Shown here piece after piece: positions 27,077-37,334 of a stretch of DNA of 64,000 bases (positions within the stretch are counted from its first letter, which is position 1; each line of letters starts with the position of its first letter). Below the pieces are notes generated by a model. The model ran no database searches. It worked only from the letters and a program-made list of their open reading frames with translations, and had not been told where the DNA came from. The DNA lies in assembly GCF_002128405.1 (NCBI RefSeq), contig NZ_NETJ01000001.1:833592-897591 (forward strand), given 5' to 3'. Source of the DNA: Gottfriedia solisilvae (lineage in GTDB: Bacteria > Bacillota > Bacilli > Bacillales > Bacillaceae_G). Made by a program: the position numbers and the translations under genes.

Positions 27077-27472
27077 CTATTTACCCCCTCTAATGACACT
27101 CTTCAATGTGTTGAACTGTCCGTTAATTCGATCAACTAAAGCTTGGTTATAAATCTGATTTTCCGCTAATTGCGCCATTTCAGTATCTAAATCTACATTG
27201 TTTCCATTATGTAAATAAGAAGTATCACTTTTTTCAACAATTGAATTACCTGATGCTTGTCCATATTTAAAATCAAAGTGTTTACTATTCGTTTTAATTG
27301 CCCTAAAGTTCGCATTCATTTCATTTTCAAGAACAGTCTTAAAAGATACATCTTTTGCTTTGTAATTTGGCGTATCTGCATTTGCTATATTTTGAGAAAT
27401 CGCCTTTTGCTTTTGTACTGAATAATCAAGACCTCTTTCTAATGCAGTGATTGTACTAGAAAATAATTTCAT
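27077..27472 (-). CDS. flgB: Flagellar proximal rod protein FlgB
   Basis: FlgB is a proximal rod subunit and the first gene of the fla/che operon. The 131-residue protein has the axial motif QKAISQNIANADTPNYKAKDVSF near residue 22 and a C-terminal helix. The open frame extends seven codons upstream, but GAGGAGG four bases before the ATG at 27472 fixes the start at MKLFSSTI. Two candidate SigA promoters lie upstream, and a strong codY terminator isolates the operon from readthrough. Confidence 0.95.
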   Translation of the reverse strand: MKLFSSTITALERGLDYSVQKQKAISQNIANADTPNYKAKDVSFKTVLENEMNANFRAIKTNSKHFDFKYGQASGNSIVEKSDTSYLHNGNNVDLDTEMAQLAENQIYNQALVDRINGQFNTLKSVIRGGK

Positions 27473-27522
27473 ATGTCCTCCTCTATCTATCAAAAACGTC
27501 TTAATCTTACAAAAATCAACAT

Positions 27523-27552
27523 TTTATATCTAATATATTAATATTTCGACAA
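27523..27552 (-). promoter_or_regulatory. Candidate proximal SigA promoter for flgB
   Basis: On the minus strand TTGTCG (27547-27552) is followed after 18 bases by TATAAA (27523-27528). Transcription would begin about 40-45 bases upstream of the flgB start codon. The -35 matches four of six consensus bases. Confidence 0.4.
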
Positions 27553-27577
27553 TATGTTCCAATCTACTACGTAATAA

Positions 27578-27606
27578 ATTATAACTATGTATGTCTTGCA
27601 TGGAAA
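27578..27606 (-). promoter_or_regulatory. Candidate distal SigA promoter for fla/che operon
   Basis: On the minus strand TTTCCA (27601-27606) is followed after exactly 17 bases by a consensus TATAAT (27578-27583). Transcription would start about 100 bases before the flgB ATG, giving a leader of roughly that length. This has the better -10 and spacing of the two candidates. Confidence 0.5.
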
Positions 27607-27902
27607 CTGTATATTTTCACATATTACAAATAGGTATATTGGACTAAAATATTGAACGAATTGAAGTCATATTGTTAATTCGTATGAAATATTTTCTATA
27701 AAATATGACAAATTATTTCATATTTGAAACATTACTTTAATAATCATACTATATATTACCAAGAAACAACCTAATTTGGTATACGTTTCGCAATAATTTA
27801 AATATTTTGTCTAAAAATATCACTGGAAATTCTTCAATTTTATACAAATTTATGGATAAATTAAACATAACTTTATAAATTTGACAAAAAGTTTACAAAA
27901 AA

Positions 27903-27928
27903 AAACCTTATCCAGATGGATAAGGTTT
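27903..27928 (-). terminator. codY intrinsic terminator
   Basis: A perfect 11-base-pair stem (AAACCTTATCC at 27903-27913 with GGATAAGGTTT at 27918-27928) and a four-base loop are followed on the minus strand by a run of T residues. It lies 16 bases after the codY stop and separates the codY operon from fla/che. Confidence 0.9.
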
Positions 27929-27943
27929 CTTTTATATCATTTA

Positions 27944-28723
27944 TTAGTTTGATTTTAATTTTTCTAATTCTACTAAGAATTTATCATTAAGTACTTTAAT
28001 ATAAGTACCTTTCATACCAAGTGAACGTGATTCAATAACACCAGCACTCTCTAATTTACGTAAAGCATTAACGATCACTGATCTAGTAATACCTACACGG
28101 TCAGCAATTTTACTTGCTACTAATAGACCTTCATAACCGTTTAACTCTTCGAAAATATGTTCAATAGCTTCTAACTCACTGTAAGATAGTGATGAAATCG
28201 CCATTTGTACAACTGCTTTACTTCTTGCTTCTTCTTCGATTTCTTCAGCTTTTTCACGAAGAATCTCCATACCAACTACTGTTGCACCATACTCTGCTAG
28301 AATTAGATCATCATTTTCAAATTCATGGTTAATACGTGCAAGTACTAGTGTACCTAAACGCTCACCACCACCGATAATAGGAACGATCGTTGTTAATCCT
28401 CCAGCAAATAATTCTTTATTTTCAACTGGGAAAGCAGTGTATTCACTGTCAATATCAAGGTTTGAAGATGTTTCGTTAATATTAAAAAGACTTTGAGTGT
28501 ATTCTTCAGGGAATTGACGATCACTAAACATTTTTTGCATACGCTCATTTTCAATCTTTTGGTGTAGACCGTATCCTAATAACTTCCCTTTACGGCTTAA
28601 TACAAATACATTTGATTCAATTACTTCTTCTAAAGTATCAGCCATTTCTTTAAAGTTTACTGGCTTACCTGCTGATTGTTGTAATAACTTATTTATTTTT
28701 CTCGTTTTGTCTAATAATTGCAT
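27944..28723 (-). CDS. codY: GTP-sensing transcriptional regulator CodY
   Basis: CodY is the global repressor that responds to branched-chain amino acids and GTP. The 259-residue protein has the N-terminal GAF ligand domain (about 1-155) and the C-terminal winged helix-turn-helix (about 190-245, [26 protein letters not shown]). Length is identical to B. subtilis CodY. It is the last gene of the trmFO/xerC/hslV/hslU/codY cluster and faces the fla/che control region. Confidence 0.98.
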   Translation of the reverse strand: MQLLDKTRKINKLLQQSAGKPVNFKEMADTLEEVIESNVFVLSRKGKLLGYGLHQKIENERMQKMFSDRQFPEEYTQSLFNINETSSNLDIDSEYTAFPVENKELFAGGLTTIVPIIGGGERLGTLVLARINHEFENDDLILAEYGATVVGMEILREKAEEIEEEARSKAVVQMAISSLSYSELEAIEHIFEELNGYEGLLVASKIADRVGITRSVIVNALRKLESAGVIESRSLGMKGTYIKVLNDKFLVELEKLKSN

Positions 28724-28757
28724 CTTTCTAAATGCCTCCTATTTAATTGTACGTTTC

Positions 28758-30152
28758 CTATAAGATAAATTGACTAATATCTTTATCTCTTGCTATATTT
28801 GCGAGTTTTTCATTTACGTATTGCGGAGTAATAAGAATAGTACCCATTTGGATTTCTGACGCCTCAAATGATAAGTCTTCTAGAAGCTTTTCCATAATTG
28901 TATGAAGTCTTCTAGCACCTATATTATCAGTAGATTGATTTACTTCAAACGCTATTTCTGCGATTCTACGTATAGCATCGTCAGAAAATTCGATTTGTAT
29001 ACCTTCTGTAGACAATAAAGCTTTATATTGTTTAATAATTGAAAAATCTGGCTCAACTAATATACGTACAAAGTCTTCAACTGATAGTTTTCCTAGTTCA
29101 ACTCGAATTGGAAATCGTCCTTGTAATTCTGGTATTAAATCTGAAGGCTTTGAAATATGGAAAGCACCAGCTGCAATAAACAAGATATGGTCTGTCTTGA
29201 CTGGGCCATATTTTGTAACGACAGTGCTTCCTTCTACAATTGGTAATATGTCTCTTTGAACGCCTTCTCTTGATACATCTTGCGTACTACTATTTTGTTT
29301 ACTTGCAATTTTATCAATTTCATCTATAAAAATAATGCCTAATTGCTCCGCTTTAAAAACCGCTTCTTGAGTAACTTCATCCATATCTATTAATTTCTGA
29401 GCTTCCTCATTCGTAAGAATTTTACGAGCCTCTTTTACGGGAAGCTTTCTTTTTTTCGTTTTCTTTGGAAATAAACCACCTAATGATTCTTGAAAGTTCA
29501 TTCCCATTTGTTCCATTCCGGTTCCTTGCATAAAATCTAACATTGGTGCTTGTTGTTGTTCTACTTCAATGGATACAAGCTCATCTTCTAGTTTTCCAGA
29601 TAATAGTTGAAATTCTATATTTCTTCTCTTTGATGTTATTTCTGTATCATTCTCATCTTGCTCTGAATCTGAGTTTTGCGAATCCTGATTAAAAAGCATC
29701 TCAAGTGGATTTTTAAACGATGATTGTTTTTTTATACTTGGGACAAGAATTTTAACTAACCTTTGATTTGCGTTTTTTTCAGCTTGTTCTTTCACCTTAT
29801 TCATTCGATCTTCTTTTACAATACGAATGGCAGTTTGAACTAAATCTCGAACCATAGATTCGACATCTCTTCCAACATAACCAACTTCTGTAAACTTCGT
29901 CGCTTCTACTTTAATAAAAGGCGCACCAACAAGTTTTGCCATTCTTCTAGCAATTTCTGTTTTACCTACTCCTGTTGGTCCAATCATTAAAATATTTTTA
30001 GGTGAAATTTCTTCACGGAAAGAATCTTCTAGTAGACTTCTACGATAACGATTTCTGAGTGCAATTGCTACTGCCTTTTTCGCTTGATGTTGGCCAACAA
30101 TGTATTGATCAAGTTTTTCAACAATTTGACGCGGCGTGAAAGAAGTACTCAT
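28758..30152 (-). CDS. hslU: HslU/ClpY unfoldase ATPase
   Basis: HslU is the AAA+ unfoldase of the HslUV (ClpYQ) protease. The 464-residue protein has Walker A GPTGVGKT at about 58-65, the inserted I domain (about 110-235, here with [17 protein letters not shown]), Walker [10 protein letters not shown], and the conserved C-terminal tail ending DISQFIL that inserts into HslV. The open frame runs 19 codons further into hslV, but AGGAGAG six bases before the ATG at 30152 fixes the start. Synonym clpY. Confidence 0.97.
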   Translation of the reverse strand: MSTSFTPRQIVEKLDQYIVGQHQAKKAVAIALRNRYRRSLLEDSFREEISPKNILMIGPTGVGKTEIARRMAKLVGAPFIKVEATKFTEVGYVGRDVESMVRDLVQTAIRIVKEDRMNKVKEQAEKNANQRLVKILVPSIKKQSSFKNPLEMLFNQDSQNSDSEQDENDTEITSKRRNIEFQLLSGKLEDELVSIEVEQQQAPMLDFMQGTGMEQMGMNFQESLGGLFPKKTKKRKLPVKEARKILTNEEAQKLIDMDEVTQEAVFKAEQLGIIFIDEIDKIASKQNSSTQDVSREGVQRDILPIVEGSTVVTKYGPVKTDHILFIAAGAFHISKPSDLIPELQGRFPIRVELGKLSVEDFVRILVEPDFSIIKQYKALLSTEGIQIEFSDDAIRRIAEIAFEVNQSTDNIGARRLHTIMEKLLEDLSFEASEIQMGTILITPQYVNEKLANIARDKDISQFIL

Positions 30153-30163
30153 TAAACACTCTC

Positions 30164-30709
30164 CTATTCTAATTCTTCTAAAATTATATTTCCGTTTGTA
30201 TAAACACAAATATCACTTGCAGTTTTTAAACTTGCATAAGCTATTTGTTTAGCTGTAAGATTATCTCCGGCGTTTTCTTTTAATGCTCTACCAGCAGCTA
30301 ATGCATAGTTGCCTCCAGAGCCAATCGCAAGAATTCCATCATCAGGCTCAATTACTTCTCCAGTTCCTGAAATTAATAATAATGAGTTATGGTCCATTAC
30401 GATCAGCAATGCTTCAAGTTTATGTAGTACTCGATCTGTACGCCATTTTTTGGCTAATTCAACTGCTGCTCGTTGAATATTTCCATTATATTCGACGAGT
30501 TTGCCTTCAAATAACTCAAAAAGTGTAAACGCATCGGCAACAGAACCTGCAAATCCAGCAAGAACCTTTCCATTAAAAAGTTTCCTAACCTTCCTAGCAG
30601 TGTGCTTCATTACGACTGCATTTCCAAATGTAACTTGACCGTCACCTGCCATTGCACTTTTACCATTGTGTTGTATCGCGAATATCGTTGTAGCGTGAAA
30701 ATTGGACAT
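30164..30709 (-). CDS. hslV: HslV/ClpQ peptidase with N-terminal serine
   Basis: HslV is the proteasome-beta-like peptidase that pairs with HslU. The 181-residue protein begins Met-Ser-Asn-Phe-His-Ala-Thr-Thr. In most bacteria the mature enzyme starts at the Thr of TT; B. subtilis ClpQ (CodW) uses an N-terminal Ser after Met removal, and this protein keeps that arrangement with Ser2 plus the downstream Thr pair. The [21 protein letters not shown] core is intact. It is followed 11 bases later by hslU. Confidence 0.97.
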   Translation of the reverse strand: MSNFHATTIFAIQHNGKSAMAGDGQVTFGNAVVMKHTARKVRKLFNGKVLAGFAGSVADAFTLFELFEGKLVEYNGNIQRAAVELAKKWRTDRVLHKLEALLIVMDHNSLLLISGTGEVIEPDDGILAIGSGGNYALAAGRALKENAGDNLTAKQIAYASLKTASDICVYTNGNIILEELE

Positions 30710-30753
30710 TTAAATCCTCCTTAGAAATACCGATTTCTAAAATTGAGCATGTT

Positions 30754-31653
30754 TTAAGCTCTAGGATGATGTAGATTGTATACTTTTTGTAATCTTTCCT
30801 TCGTAACATGTGTATAGATTTGTGTTGAAGATAAATTCTCATGTCCTAACAGTTCTTGAACACTACGAATATCTGCTCCACTATCTAACATATGTGTTGC
30901 AAAAGTATGTCTTAACATATGTGGATGAATCTTGTTTGTTAACGAAGTTTCTTTGATCATCTTTTCTAAAATAACTCTTACTCCTCTTGGCGTAAGATTC
31001 TTTCCACGATGATTCAAAAAAAGATCATCATTATTTTGCTGATTAGCTACTATCAGTTTATTTCTGCCATCTTCTATATATGTATGAAGCGCTTTTTCTG
31101 CAAAACTACCAAATGGAACATATCGTTGCTTATTACCTTTGCCAGTAACTAAAATTGTTCCAATATGAAAATCAATGTCTTTTAATTTCAAACTACAGCA
31201 TTCGCTTACTCGGATTCCAGTAGCATATAGCAATTCTAATAGAGCTTGATTTCGTTGACCAAGCTCATGTTCTAGATTGCTAATCGTAAATAGTTTTTCA
31301 AGTTCTTCTTTATATAAAAATCTAGGGATCATAGTTTCTTTTTTAGGAAGCGATGCTAAAATAAATGGGTTTTCTTTCGCTTCGTTTTCACGCATTAGAA
31401 AACGATAGAAACTTCTTAAACAAGAAATATGCTTAGAAACTGTACGTCTTGATAACTGTTTATCATGTAAAGTCGTTAAATAAAGACGAACATCAAAATA
31501 TGTAACTGAAGAAAATGAAGAAATGGATTGTTGCTCCATAAAAACTAGAAATTGTTCAATAATTTTTTGATAACTATTTAATGTGTATTGTGAAGAGTTT
31601 TTCTCTAATTGTAAATACTGAATGAATAATTGACACAATATTTTAATATTCAA
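30754..31653 (-). CDS. xerC: Tyrosine recombinase XerC (CodV)
   Basis: XerC acts with XerD at dif to resolve chromosome dimers. The 299-residue protein has the SAM-like core-binding domain (about 1-90) and the catalytic domain with Arg148, Lys172, His243, Arg248, His271 and the nucleophile Tyr280. Its place between trmFO and hslV is the housekeeping position of codV in Bacillus, so it should not be read as a phage or element integrase. Confidence 0.95.
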   Translation of the reverse strand: MNIKILCQLFIQYLQLEKNSSQYTLNSYQKIIEQFLVFMEQQSISSFSSVTYFDVRLYLTTLHDKQLSRRTVSKHISCLRSFYRFLMRENEAKENPFILASLPKKETMIPRFLYKEELEKLFTISNLEHELGQRNQALLELLYATGIRVSECCSLKLKDIDFHIGTILVTGKGNKQRYVPFGSFAEKALHTYIEDGRNKLIVANQQNNDDLFLNHRGKNLTPRGVRVILEKMIKETSLTNKIHPHMLRHTFATHMLDSGADIRSVQELLGHENLSSTQIYTHVTKERLQKVYNLHHPRA

Positions 31654-31717
31654 GGTAATTTCTCCTCACAAGCCACTACATACTAACATAGATAGTAGCT
31701 ATTTGCAATTTATTTTC

Positions 31718-33019
31718 TCAACATTCCACAAAATTCATAATTGATTCTAATGCTCTATTTGCATATGCTTCATATCGTTCTTGTTTTCTCTTAATTTTTT
31801 CCTCTAATCTTGGGAAAAGTCCAAAATTAGCATTCATTGGTTGGAAGTGTTTTGCACTAGTTGTCGTAATATAATTTGCCATACTACCAATAGCTGTTTC
31901 CGCTGGGAACTGTACTAATTCCTTACCTAAAACTAATCTAGCAGCATTTATTCCAGCAACTAATCCTGAAGCAGCAGATTCAACATATCCTTCTACCCCA
32001 GTCATTTGGCCTGCAAAGAACAAATCGTCTCTACCTTTGAATCTATAAGTAGCTTCTAATAGCTTTGGAGAATTGATAAATGTATTACGATGCATTACCC
32101 CGTAACGAACAATCTCTGCGTTTTCCAATCCTGGGATCAATTGAATCACTTCTTTTTGTGGTCCCCATTTTAAATGTGTTTGGAATCCTACTATATTATA
32201 TAAAGTTCCTGCACTGTCGTCTTGACGTAGTTGAACAACAGCATAAGGTATTTTACCTGTCTTTGGATCTTCTAAACCCACTGGCTTCATTGGACCAAAT
32301 AATAATGTTTGTTTCCCTCTATTTGCCATTACTTCTACCGGCATACATCCTTCAAAGAATATCTCTTTTTCAAATTCTTTTAATGGCACTGTCTCAGCAG
32401 TCGTTAAAGCTTCGTAAAAACGATCAAATTCTTCTTCTGTCATTGGACAATTTAAGTAAGCAGCCTCACCTTTATCATATCTTGATTTTAAATAAACCTT
32501 ATTTAAATCAATACTTTCTTTTTCAATAATAGGTGCTGCAGCATCATAAAAGTAAAAATAATCTTCGCCAGTTAAATCTTTTAGCTTTTGAGAAAGCTCA
32601 GGTGAAGTTAATGGGCCTGTCGCAATGATTGTTGGTCCTTCTGGAATTTCTGTCATCTCTTCATTATGTACTACTACATTTGGATGATTTTTCACATATT
32701 CAGTTACCTTACTAGCAAATTCATGACGATCAACGGCAAGAGCGCCTCCAGCAGGTACAGCACATTCATCTGCAGAACGAATAATGACTGAATCTAGTCT
32801 TCTCATTTCCTCTTTTAAGACACCTACAGCATTCGTTAATGTATTTGCTCTAAGTGAGTTACTACAAACTAACTCAGCAAACTTATCTGTATGATGGGCA
32901 GGTGTTTGTCGTACCGGTCTCATTTCATATAAATGAACTTTAATTCCTCTTTTTGCAATTTGATATGCAGCTTCACTTCCTGCTAAACCTGCACCTATTA
33001 CGTTAATAAATTGTTCCAT
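31718..33019 (-). CDS. trmFO: tRNA (m5U54) methyltransferase TrmFO
   Basis: TrmFO makes ribothymidine 54 in tRNA using methylenetetrahydrofolate and FAD. The 433-residue protein has the N-terminal dinucleotide-binding motif [11 protein letters not shown] at about 8-18 and the C-terminal GxGxxG-like [13 protein letters not shown]. Formerly gid. It starts with a well spaced GGAGTT site and is followed by xerC after about 60 bases. Confidence 0.97.
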   Translation of the reverse strand: MEQFINVIGAGLAGSEAAYQIAKRGIKVHLYEMRPVRQTPAHHTDKFAELVCSNSLRANTLTNAVGVLKEEMRRLDSVIIRSADECAVPAGGALAVDRHEFASKVTEYVKNHPNVVVHNEEMTEIPEGPTIIATGPLTSPELSQKLKDLTGEDYFYFYDAAAPIIEKESIDLNKVYLKSRYDKGEAAYLNCPMTEEEFDRFYEALTTAETVPLKEFEKEIFFEGCMPVEVMANRGKQTLLFGPMKPVGLEDPKTGKIPYAVVQLRQDDSAGTLYNIVGFQTHLKWGPQKEVIQLIPGLENAEIVRYGVMHRNTFINSPKLLEATYRFKGRDDLFFAGQMTGVEGYVESAASGLVAGINAARLVLGKELVQFPAETAIGSMANYITTTSAKHFQPMNANFGLFPRLEEKIKRKQERYEAYANRALESIMNFVEC

Positions 33020-33114
33020 TGATAACTCCTTCTACGTTGTATCCTACTATACGTATTTATTTTATTGTTAGTTTCTTAATTTTAGTTTTTAAAAAAGTGA
33101 AATGAAAAGGAAAA

Positions 33115-33135
33115 GTGAGCAAAAAAATTGCTCAC
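33115..33135 (-). terminator. topA terminator overlapping its stop codon
   Basis: GTGAGCAA (33115-33122) pairs with TTGCTCAC (33128-33135) around a five-base loop, followed on the minus strand by TTTTCCTTTTC. The upstream arm includes the topA TGA stop (33132-33134). Confidence 0.75.
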
Positions 33136-35207
33136 ACTTGTTGATCCTCTTTGTAGTCGCATGATACACATTGAACTTGTATACCTTTTTTCATTTTCTT
33201 TTCTACTAATAAGTTTTCACATTTTGGACATGGTCTTGCAATCGGTTTATCCCACGATAAGAAATCACATTCAGGATAATTGTTACATCCATAGAAAATA
33301 CGATTTTTCTTTGATTTACGTTCAATGATTCTACCATCTTTACAATTAGGACAGTTTACATCTATTTCCTTCACGATTGCTTTTGTGTTTCGACAATCTG
33401 GGAAGTTTGAACACGCCATGAATTTTCCATATCGTCCCATTTTAAATACCATTGGGCTTCCACATAATTCACAATCTTCTCCAGCCGGCTCATCTTTAAT
33501 TTCTACCTTTTGCATTTCTTTTTCAGCGATCACTAAATGCTTTTCGAATCCTTGATAAAAATTATCGATAATTTGAATCCAATTTATATTACCGTCTTCA
33601 ATTTTATCTAGGTCGCCTTCCATTTGCACAGTAAACTCGATATTAATCACTTCTGGGAAAAATTCCAATACTAGATCAAACACTATTTGTCCAAGCTCAG
33701 TCGGTACAAATCGCTTATTGTCTAAAGAAACATAACCACGCTTCTGAATTGTTTCTAGTGTAGGTACATAAGTTGATGGTCTCCCAATACCTAGCTCTTC
33801 TAAAGTTTTAACTAATCTAGCCTCTGTATATCTTGGTGGTGGTTGTGTAAAGTGCTGCTCAGGTAGGATCTCTTCAAGTTGAACTGTTTCACCTTCCTTT
33901 AATGGAGGTAAAATACGATCCTTTTCCTCTGTACCATCATCATTACTTTCAATATACACCTTCATAAATCCAGGAAACTTTACAACTGAACCGTTTGCTC
34001 TAAATTGAACATCATTATTGATTAAGTCCACTTTAACAGTATCTAATATAGCTGATGCCATTTGACTTGCAATAAATCGTTCCCAAATCAATTTATAAAG
34101 TCGATATTGATCGCGACTTACATGTGCTTTAATCGTATCTGGTGTACGTAAAGTAGAAGTTGGACGAATTGCTTCGTGAGCATCTTGAACTTTATCAGAT
34201 TTTTTTTCACTTTTTTTATTAGTCGCTATGTAGTCTGCACCATAAGTATCTTTAATATATGACTTTGCTTCCTCAGCAGCCACATCTGAGATTCTAGTAG
34301 AATCTGTTCTCATATATGTAATTAAACCGACTTGCCCGCCACTACCTAACGAAATACCTTCATATAATTGCTGGGCAATCATCATCGTCTTTTTTGCTCG
34401 CATATTTAATTTTCGAGCAGCCTCTTGTTGAAGTAATGATGTCGTAAAAGCAGTTGCTGGATTTCTTTTACGTTCTTTTCTTGTCACACTTTGAACTGTA
34501 AAATCATTTCCATCTATTTGTGATAATACGTTATTTACATCATTTTCAGAGCTTAACTCAAGTTTCTTTCCATTGATTCCATAGAAAAATGTATCAAATG
34601 TATTTTTCTTTGAAATTGCTTTACTTTTAATCGACCAATATTCTTCTGGTTGGAAAACAGTGATTTCCTTTTCGCGCTCTATGATTAGTCTTAATGCAAC
34701 TGATTGAACACGGCCAGCACTTAATCCTTTTTTTACTTTTTTCCATAATAAAGGACTAATATTGTATCCTACTAAGCGATCAAGAACTCGTCTTGCTTGC
34801 TGCGCATCTACTAAATTCATATTGATTGGTCTTGGTTTTTTAAAAGATTCTTTAATTGCTTCTTTTGTAATCTCATTAAAAACAACTCTACAATCTGAAG
34901 TTATATCAATGTTTAATGTATTCGCAATATGCCAAGCAATTGCTTCTCCTTCGCGGTCTGGATCGGCTGCAAGATAGATTTTTTTAGCTTTTTTAGCTGC
35001 TGATCTTAAATCTTTCAATACAGGTCCTTTTCCACGTATTGTAATATACTTTGGGTTGTAATCGTTTTCTATTTCAATCCCCATTTGACTTTTTGGTAAG
35101 TCTCGAACATGTCCCATTGATGCGATTACTTTAAATTTCTTACCTAAATATTTTTCAATGGTTTTAGCCTTTGAAGGGGACTCCACTATAACTAAGTTTT
35201 CTGCCAT
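33132..35207 (-). CDS. topA: DNA topoisomerase I
   Basis: TopA relaxes negative supercoils. The 691-residue type IA enzyme has the N-terminal TOPRIM domain ([17 protein letters not shown]), the active-site tyrosine in [10 protein letters not shown], and three C-terminal zinc ribbons with Cys4 motifs (CELCGSP, CPNCKDG, CPKCENL with partner Cys pairs). Length matches B. subtilis TopA. It has its own upstream region with a promoter candidate and a palindrome and ends in a terminator. Confidence 0.98.
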   Translation of the reverse strand: MAENLVIVESPSKAKTIEKYLGKKFKVIASMGHVRDLPKSQMGIEIENDYNPKYITIRGKGPVLKDLRSAAKKAKKIYLAADPDREGEAIAWHIANTLNIDITSDCRVVFNEITKEAIKESFKKPRPINMNLVDAQQARRVLDRLVGYNISPLLWKKVKKGLSAGRVQSVALRLIIEREKEITVFQPEEYWSIKSKAISKKNTFDTFFYGINGKKLELSSENDVNNVLSQIDGNDFTVQSVTRKERKRNPATAFTTSLLQQEAARKLNMRAKKTMMIAQQLYEGISLGSGGQVGLITYMRTDSTRISDVAAEEAKSYIKDTYGADYIATNKKSEKKSDKVQDAHEAIRPTSTLRTPDTIKAHVSRDQYRLYKLIWERFIASQMASAILDTVKVDLINNDVQFRANGSVVKFPGFMKVYIESNDDGTEEKDRILPPLKEGETVQLEEILPEQHFTQPPPRYTEARLVKTLEELGIGRPSTYVPTLETIQKRGYVSLDNKRFVPTELGQIVFDLVLEFFPEVINIEFTVQMEGDLDKIEDGNINWIQIIDNFYQGFEKHLVIAEKEMQKVEIKDEPAGEDCELCGSPMVFKMGRYGKFMACSNFPDCRNTKAIVKEIDVNCPNCKDGRIIERKSKKNRIFYGCNNYPECDFLSWDKPIARPCPKCENLLVEKKMKKGIQVQCVSCDYKEDQQV

Positions 35208-35334
35208 TTTTTAAGCCTCCTGAGAGTTGCGGTTTTCAAAACTCTCTGTATTCCTGTTTCTATCTTTTATCTTTAAGAAGTATTTAAAGACTTTCATTAT
35301 AAGAAGAGTTCAATTTGTTTTTTGATTTTCCTTC

Positions 35335-35353
35335 ATACAATTTCAAATTGTAT
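35335..35353. promoter_or_regulatory. Perfect 19-base palindrome at the topA promoter
   Basis: ATACAATTTCAAATTGTAT is a perfect nine-base inverted repeat around one central base. It overlaps the -10 of the promoter proposed for topA, a position suited to a repressor. The binding protein is unknown. Confidence 0.55.
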
Positions 35354-35376
35354 AGTTTTATCTATACATTAGTCAA
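35347..35376 (-). promoter_or_regulatory. Candidate SigA promoter for topA
   Basis: On the minus strand TTGACT (35371-35376) is followed after 18 bases by TACAAT (35347-35352), about 140 bases before the topA ATG. A second TTGACA farther upstream lacks a well spaced -10. The gap between dprA and topA (35208-35447) holds no gene. Confidence 0.5.
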
Positions 35377-35447
35377 ATTAATTTTAGTTATAAAATAACA
35401 TAAGTCGCAATAGTATTGTCAATTTTTTGCAATCTAAACTTATTATT

Positions 35448-36332
35448 TTATTTTTTCGTAAATTCTATAAATTCTTCTAATATATCTTTTGATGAAGTAA
35501 TTAACTTCGCTCCTTCTTGTATTAGACGATGGTTACCTTTATATTCTTCCATTATAATCGGACCTGGTATTGCAAATACCTCTCTTCCATAATCTAATGC
35601 AAAATTTGCTGTGATCATCGTACCACTTCTTTCATTTGCTTCTAGTATGATTAACCCTTTTGAAAGTCCTGCAATGATTCTATTTCTTCTTGGAAAATAC
35701 CGTTTTTCGGGTTTTATATAATGAGGGTACTCGCTAATCAGTAAATGGTTTTTCGGAATTTCTTGATATAAATCCAGATTTTCCTTTGGATATGTAAAAT
35801 CCAGTCCACTTCCAATAACACCAATAGTCTTTCCATCATGATGAATTGTAGAACGATGGGCAATTGCATCACAGCCAAGAGCTAAACCACTTACAATAAC
35901 CCATTGATCACTAATCAGTTCCTTTATAATTGAATCGCAATTGATTTTTGCCAAATTGGAAGGCTTTCTTGAGCCAATTATACTAATCAGTTTTTTTGTT
36001 TTTAATAGATTATGATTCCCAATACAATATAGAACAAATGGAGGATCATGTATTTCCTTTAAATAGATAGGATATATATCACTATTTATTGTAATCATTT
36101 TAATATTTTTTTTAGAAAGATTCTCTAAAATGTCATAAATAGAATTAGAATGAAGTTGTTGATAAAGTTTTTCGGAAGCTCTTTTGGACATTCGAAAAGT
36201 AGTGCTCAAATAAGATGGGGTATATTGATAGAGGTTTTTTAATTGTGGATCAAACTGGAGGATTCTTTTCATTGCATGATAATCATCAAATAAAAAAGTA
36301 TGTAAGTGAATTAATCTTTGTTCTTTACTCAT
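35448..36332 (-). CDS. dprA: DNA processing protein DprA
   Basis: DprA loads RecA onto incoming single-stranded DNA during transformation. The 294-residue protein has an N-terminal helical extension and the Rossmann-like DprA fold: IGSRKPSN, VSGLALGCDAIAHR, VIGSGLDFTYP and RNRIIAGLS. No C-terminal winged helix is present beyond the Rossmann fold, consistent with B. subtilis DprA (297). It lies just behind the sucD terminator, with AAAGGAGAAGG before the ATG. Its presence fits, but does not prove, natural competence. Confidence 0.95.
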   Translation of the reverse strand: MSKEQRLIHLHTFLFDDYHAMKRILQFDPQLKNLYQYTPSYLSTTFRMSKRASEKLYQQLHSNSIYDILENLSKKNIKMITINSDIYPIYLKEIHDPPFVLYCIGNHNLLKTKKLISIIGSRKPSNLAKINCDSIIKELISDQWVIVSGLALGCDAIAHRSTIHHDGKTIGVIGSGLDFTYPKENLDLYQEIPKNHLLISEYPHYIKPEKRYFPRRNRIIAGLSKGLIILEANERSGTMITANFALDYGREVFAIPGPIIMEEYKGNHRLIQEGAKLITSSKDILEEFIEFTKK

Positions 36333-36354
36333 TCCTTCTCCTTTCTTGATATGA

Positions 36355-36380
36355 AAGTAGCCCCCATATGGAGGCTACTT
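36355..36380 (-). terminator. sucD terminator
   Basis: An 11-base-pair stem (36355-36365 with 36370-36380) closes an ATAT loop. One pair is G-U in minus-strand RNA but a C-A mismatch on the plus strand, which shows that the RNA is read from the minus strand. The following T-run is weak, so some readthrough into dprA is likely. Confidence 0.75.
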
Positions 36381-36391
36381 CATTTTACATC

Positions 36392-37306
36392 TTATACTAA
36401 AGCTTCATGTGTCTTACATTGTTCATATAAGCCACGCTCTTTTAATACACCGATTAATGTTTCACCCATTACAGCTGGTGTAACTGCTACTTTAATGCCA
36501 CAGCTTTCCATTGTAGCCATTTTTTCTTTCGCAGTACCTTTACCACCTGCAATGATTGCTCCAGCATGGCCCATACGTTTACCTTCTGGTGCAGTTTGAC
36601 CACCGATGAATCCAACTACTGGTTTTGTCATATTAGCTTGAACCCACTCAGCAGCCTCTTCTTCAGCCGTTCCACCGATTTCACCAATCATAATAACAGC
36701 GTATGTTTCTGGATCTTCATTAAATGCTTTTAAAACATCGATGAAGTTTGTGCCATTTACTGGGTCTCCACCAATACCTACAGCTGTAGATTGACCAATA
36801 CCAGCTTGAGTTAATTGATGAACAGCTTCATATGTTAACGTACCAGAACGCGATACGATTCCAACATGACCTTTTTTATGAATATAACCTGGCATGATAC
36901 CAATTTTACACTCATCAGGCGTAATAACACCTGGGCAGTTTGGCCCAACTAATCTAGTCTTTTTGCCTTCCATGTACTTTTTAACATTTACCATATCAAG
37001 TACTGGAATACCTTCAGTAATACAAATAGCGATATTTAATTCTGCATCAACAGCTTCCATAATTGCGTCAGCTGCGAATGCTGGTGGTACGTAGATTACT
37101 GATGCTGTTGCACCAGTTGCATCTACTGCATCTTTAACTGTATTAAATACAGGTACGCCTGCGATATCAGTTCCACCTTTACCAGGAGTTACACCGCCAA
37201 CAATTTTAGTACCATACTCTAACATTTGAGTTGTATGGAATAAGCCTTGTGAACCAGTAATACCTTGTACAATGACTTTAGTATCTTTATTAATAAATAC
37301 GCTCAT
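36392..37306 (-). CDS. sucD: Succinate-CoA ligase, alpha subunit
   Basis: SucD is the CoA-binding, phosphohistidine-carrying subunit of succinyl-CoA synthetase in the TCA cycle. The 304-residue protein has the N-terminal CoA-binding Rossmann fold ([13 protein letters not shown]), the ligase domain ([10 protein letters not shown]) and the active-site His in KRMGHAGAI. It follows sucC by about 28 bases and both end at one terminator. Confidence 0.98.
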   Translation of the reverse strand: MSVFINKDTKVIVQGITGSQGLFHTTQMLEYGTKIVGGVTPGKGGTDIAGVPVFNTVKDAVDATGATASVIYVPPAFAADAIMEAVDAELNIAICITEGIPVLDMVNVKKYMEGKKTRLVGPNCPGVITPDECKIGIMPGYIHKKGHVGIVSRSGTLTYEAVHQLTQAGIGQSTAVGIGGDPVNGTNFIDVLKAFNEDPETYAVIMIGEIGGTAEEEAAEWVQANMTKPVVGFIGGQTAPEGKRMGHAGAIIAGGKGTAKEKMATMESCGIKVAVTPAVMGETLIGVLKERGLYEQCKTHEALV

Positions 37307-37334
37307 TTTTATCCTCCCTTTCTTACCCTTTAGC

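Larger units (their letters stand above)
27473..27902 (-). promoter_or_regulatory. fla/che operon upstream control region
   Basis: This gap of about 430 bases between flgB and the codY terminator is extremely AT-rich and has no gene. It holds two candidate SigA promoters (separate entries). At 27690-27704 TATTTTCTATAAAAT matches 11 of 15 positions of the CodY motif AATTTTCWGAAAATT and lies in a 7+4+7 palindrome (27689-27706). In B. subtilis CodY represses the fla/che promoter, and codY is the adjacent gene here, so this is a reasonable but unproven operator. I see no SigD-type GCCGATAT box. Confidence 0.5.

Noticed and set aside
30754..31653. Tyrosine recombinase as a sign of a mobile element
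   Set aside because: It is in the housekeeping codV/xerC position between trmFO and hslV, with no attachment repeats or cargo genes nearby.
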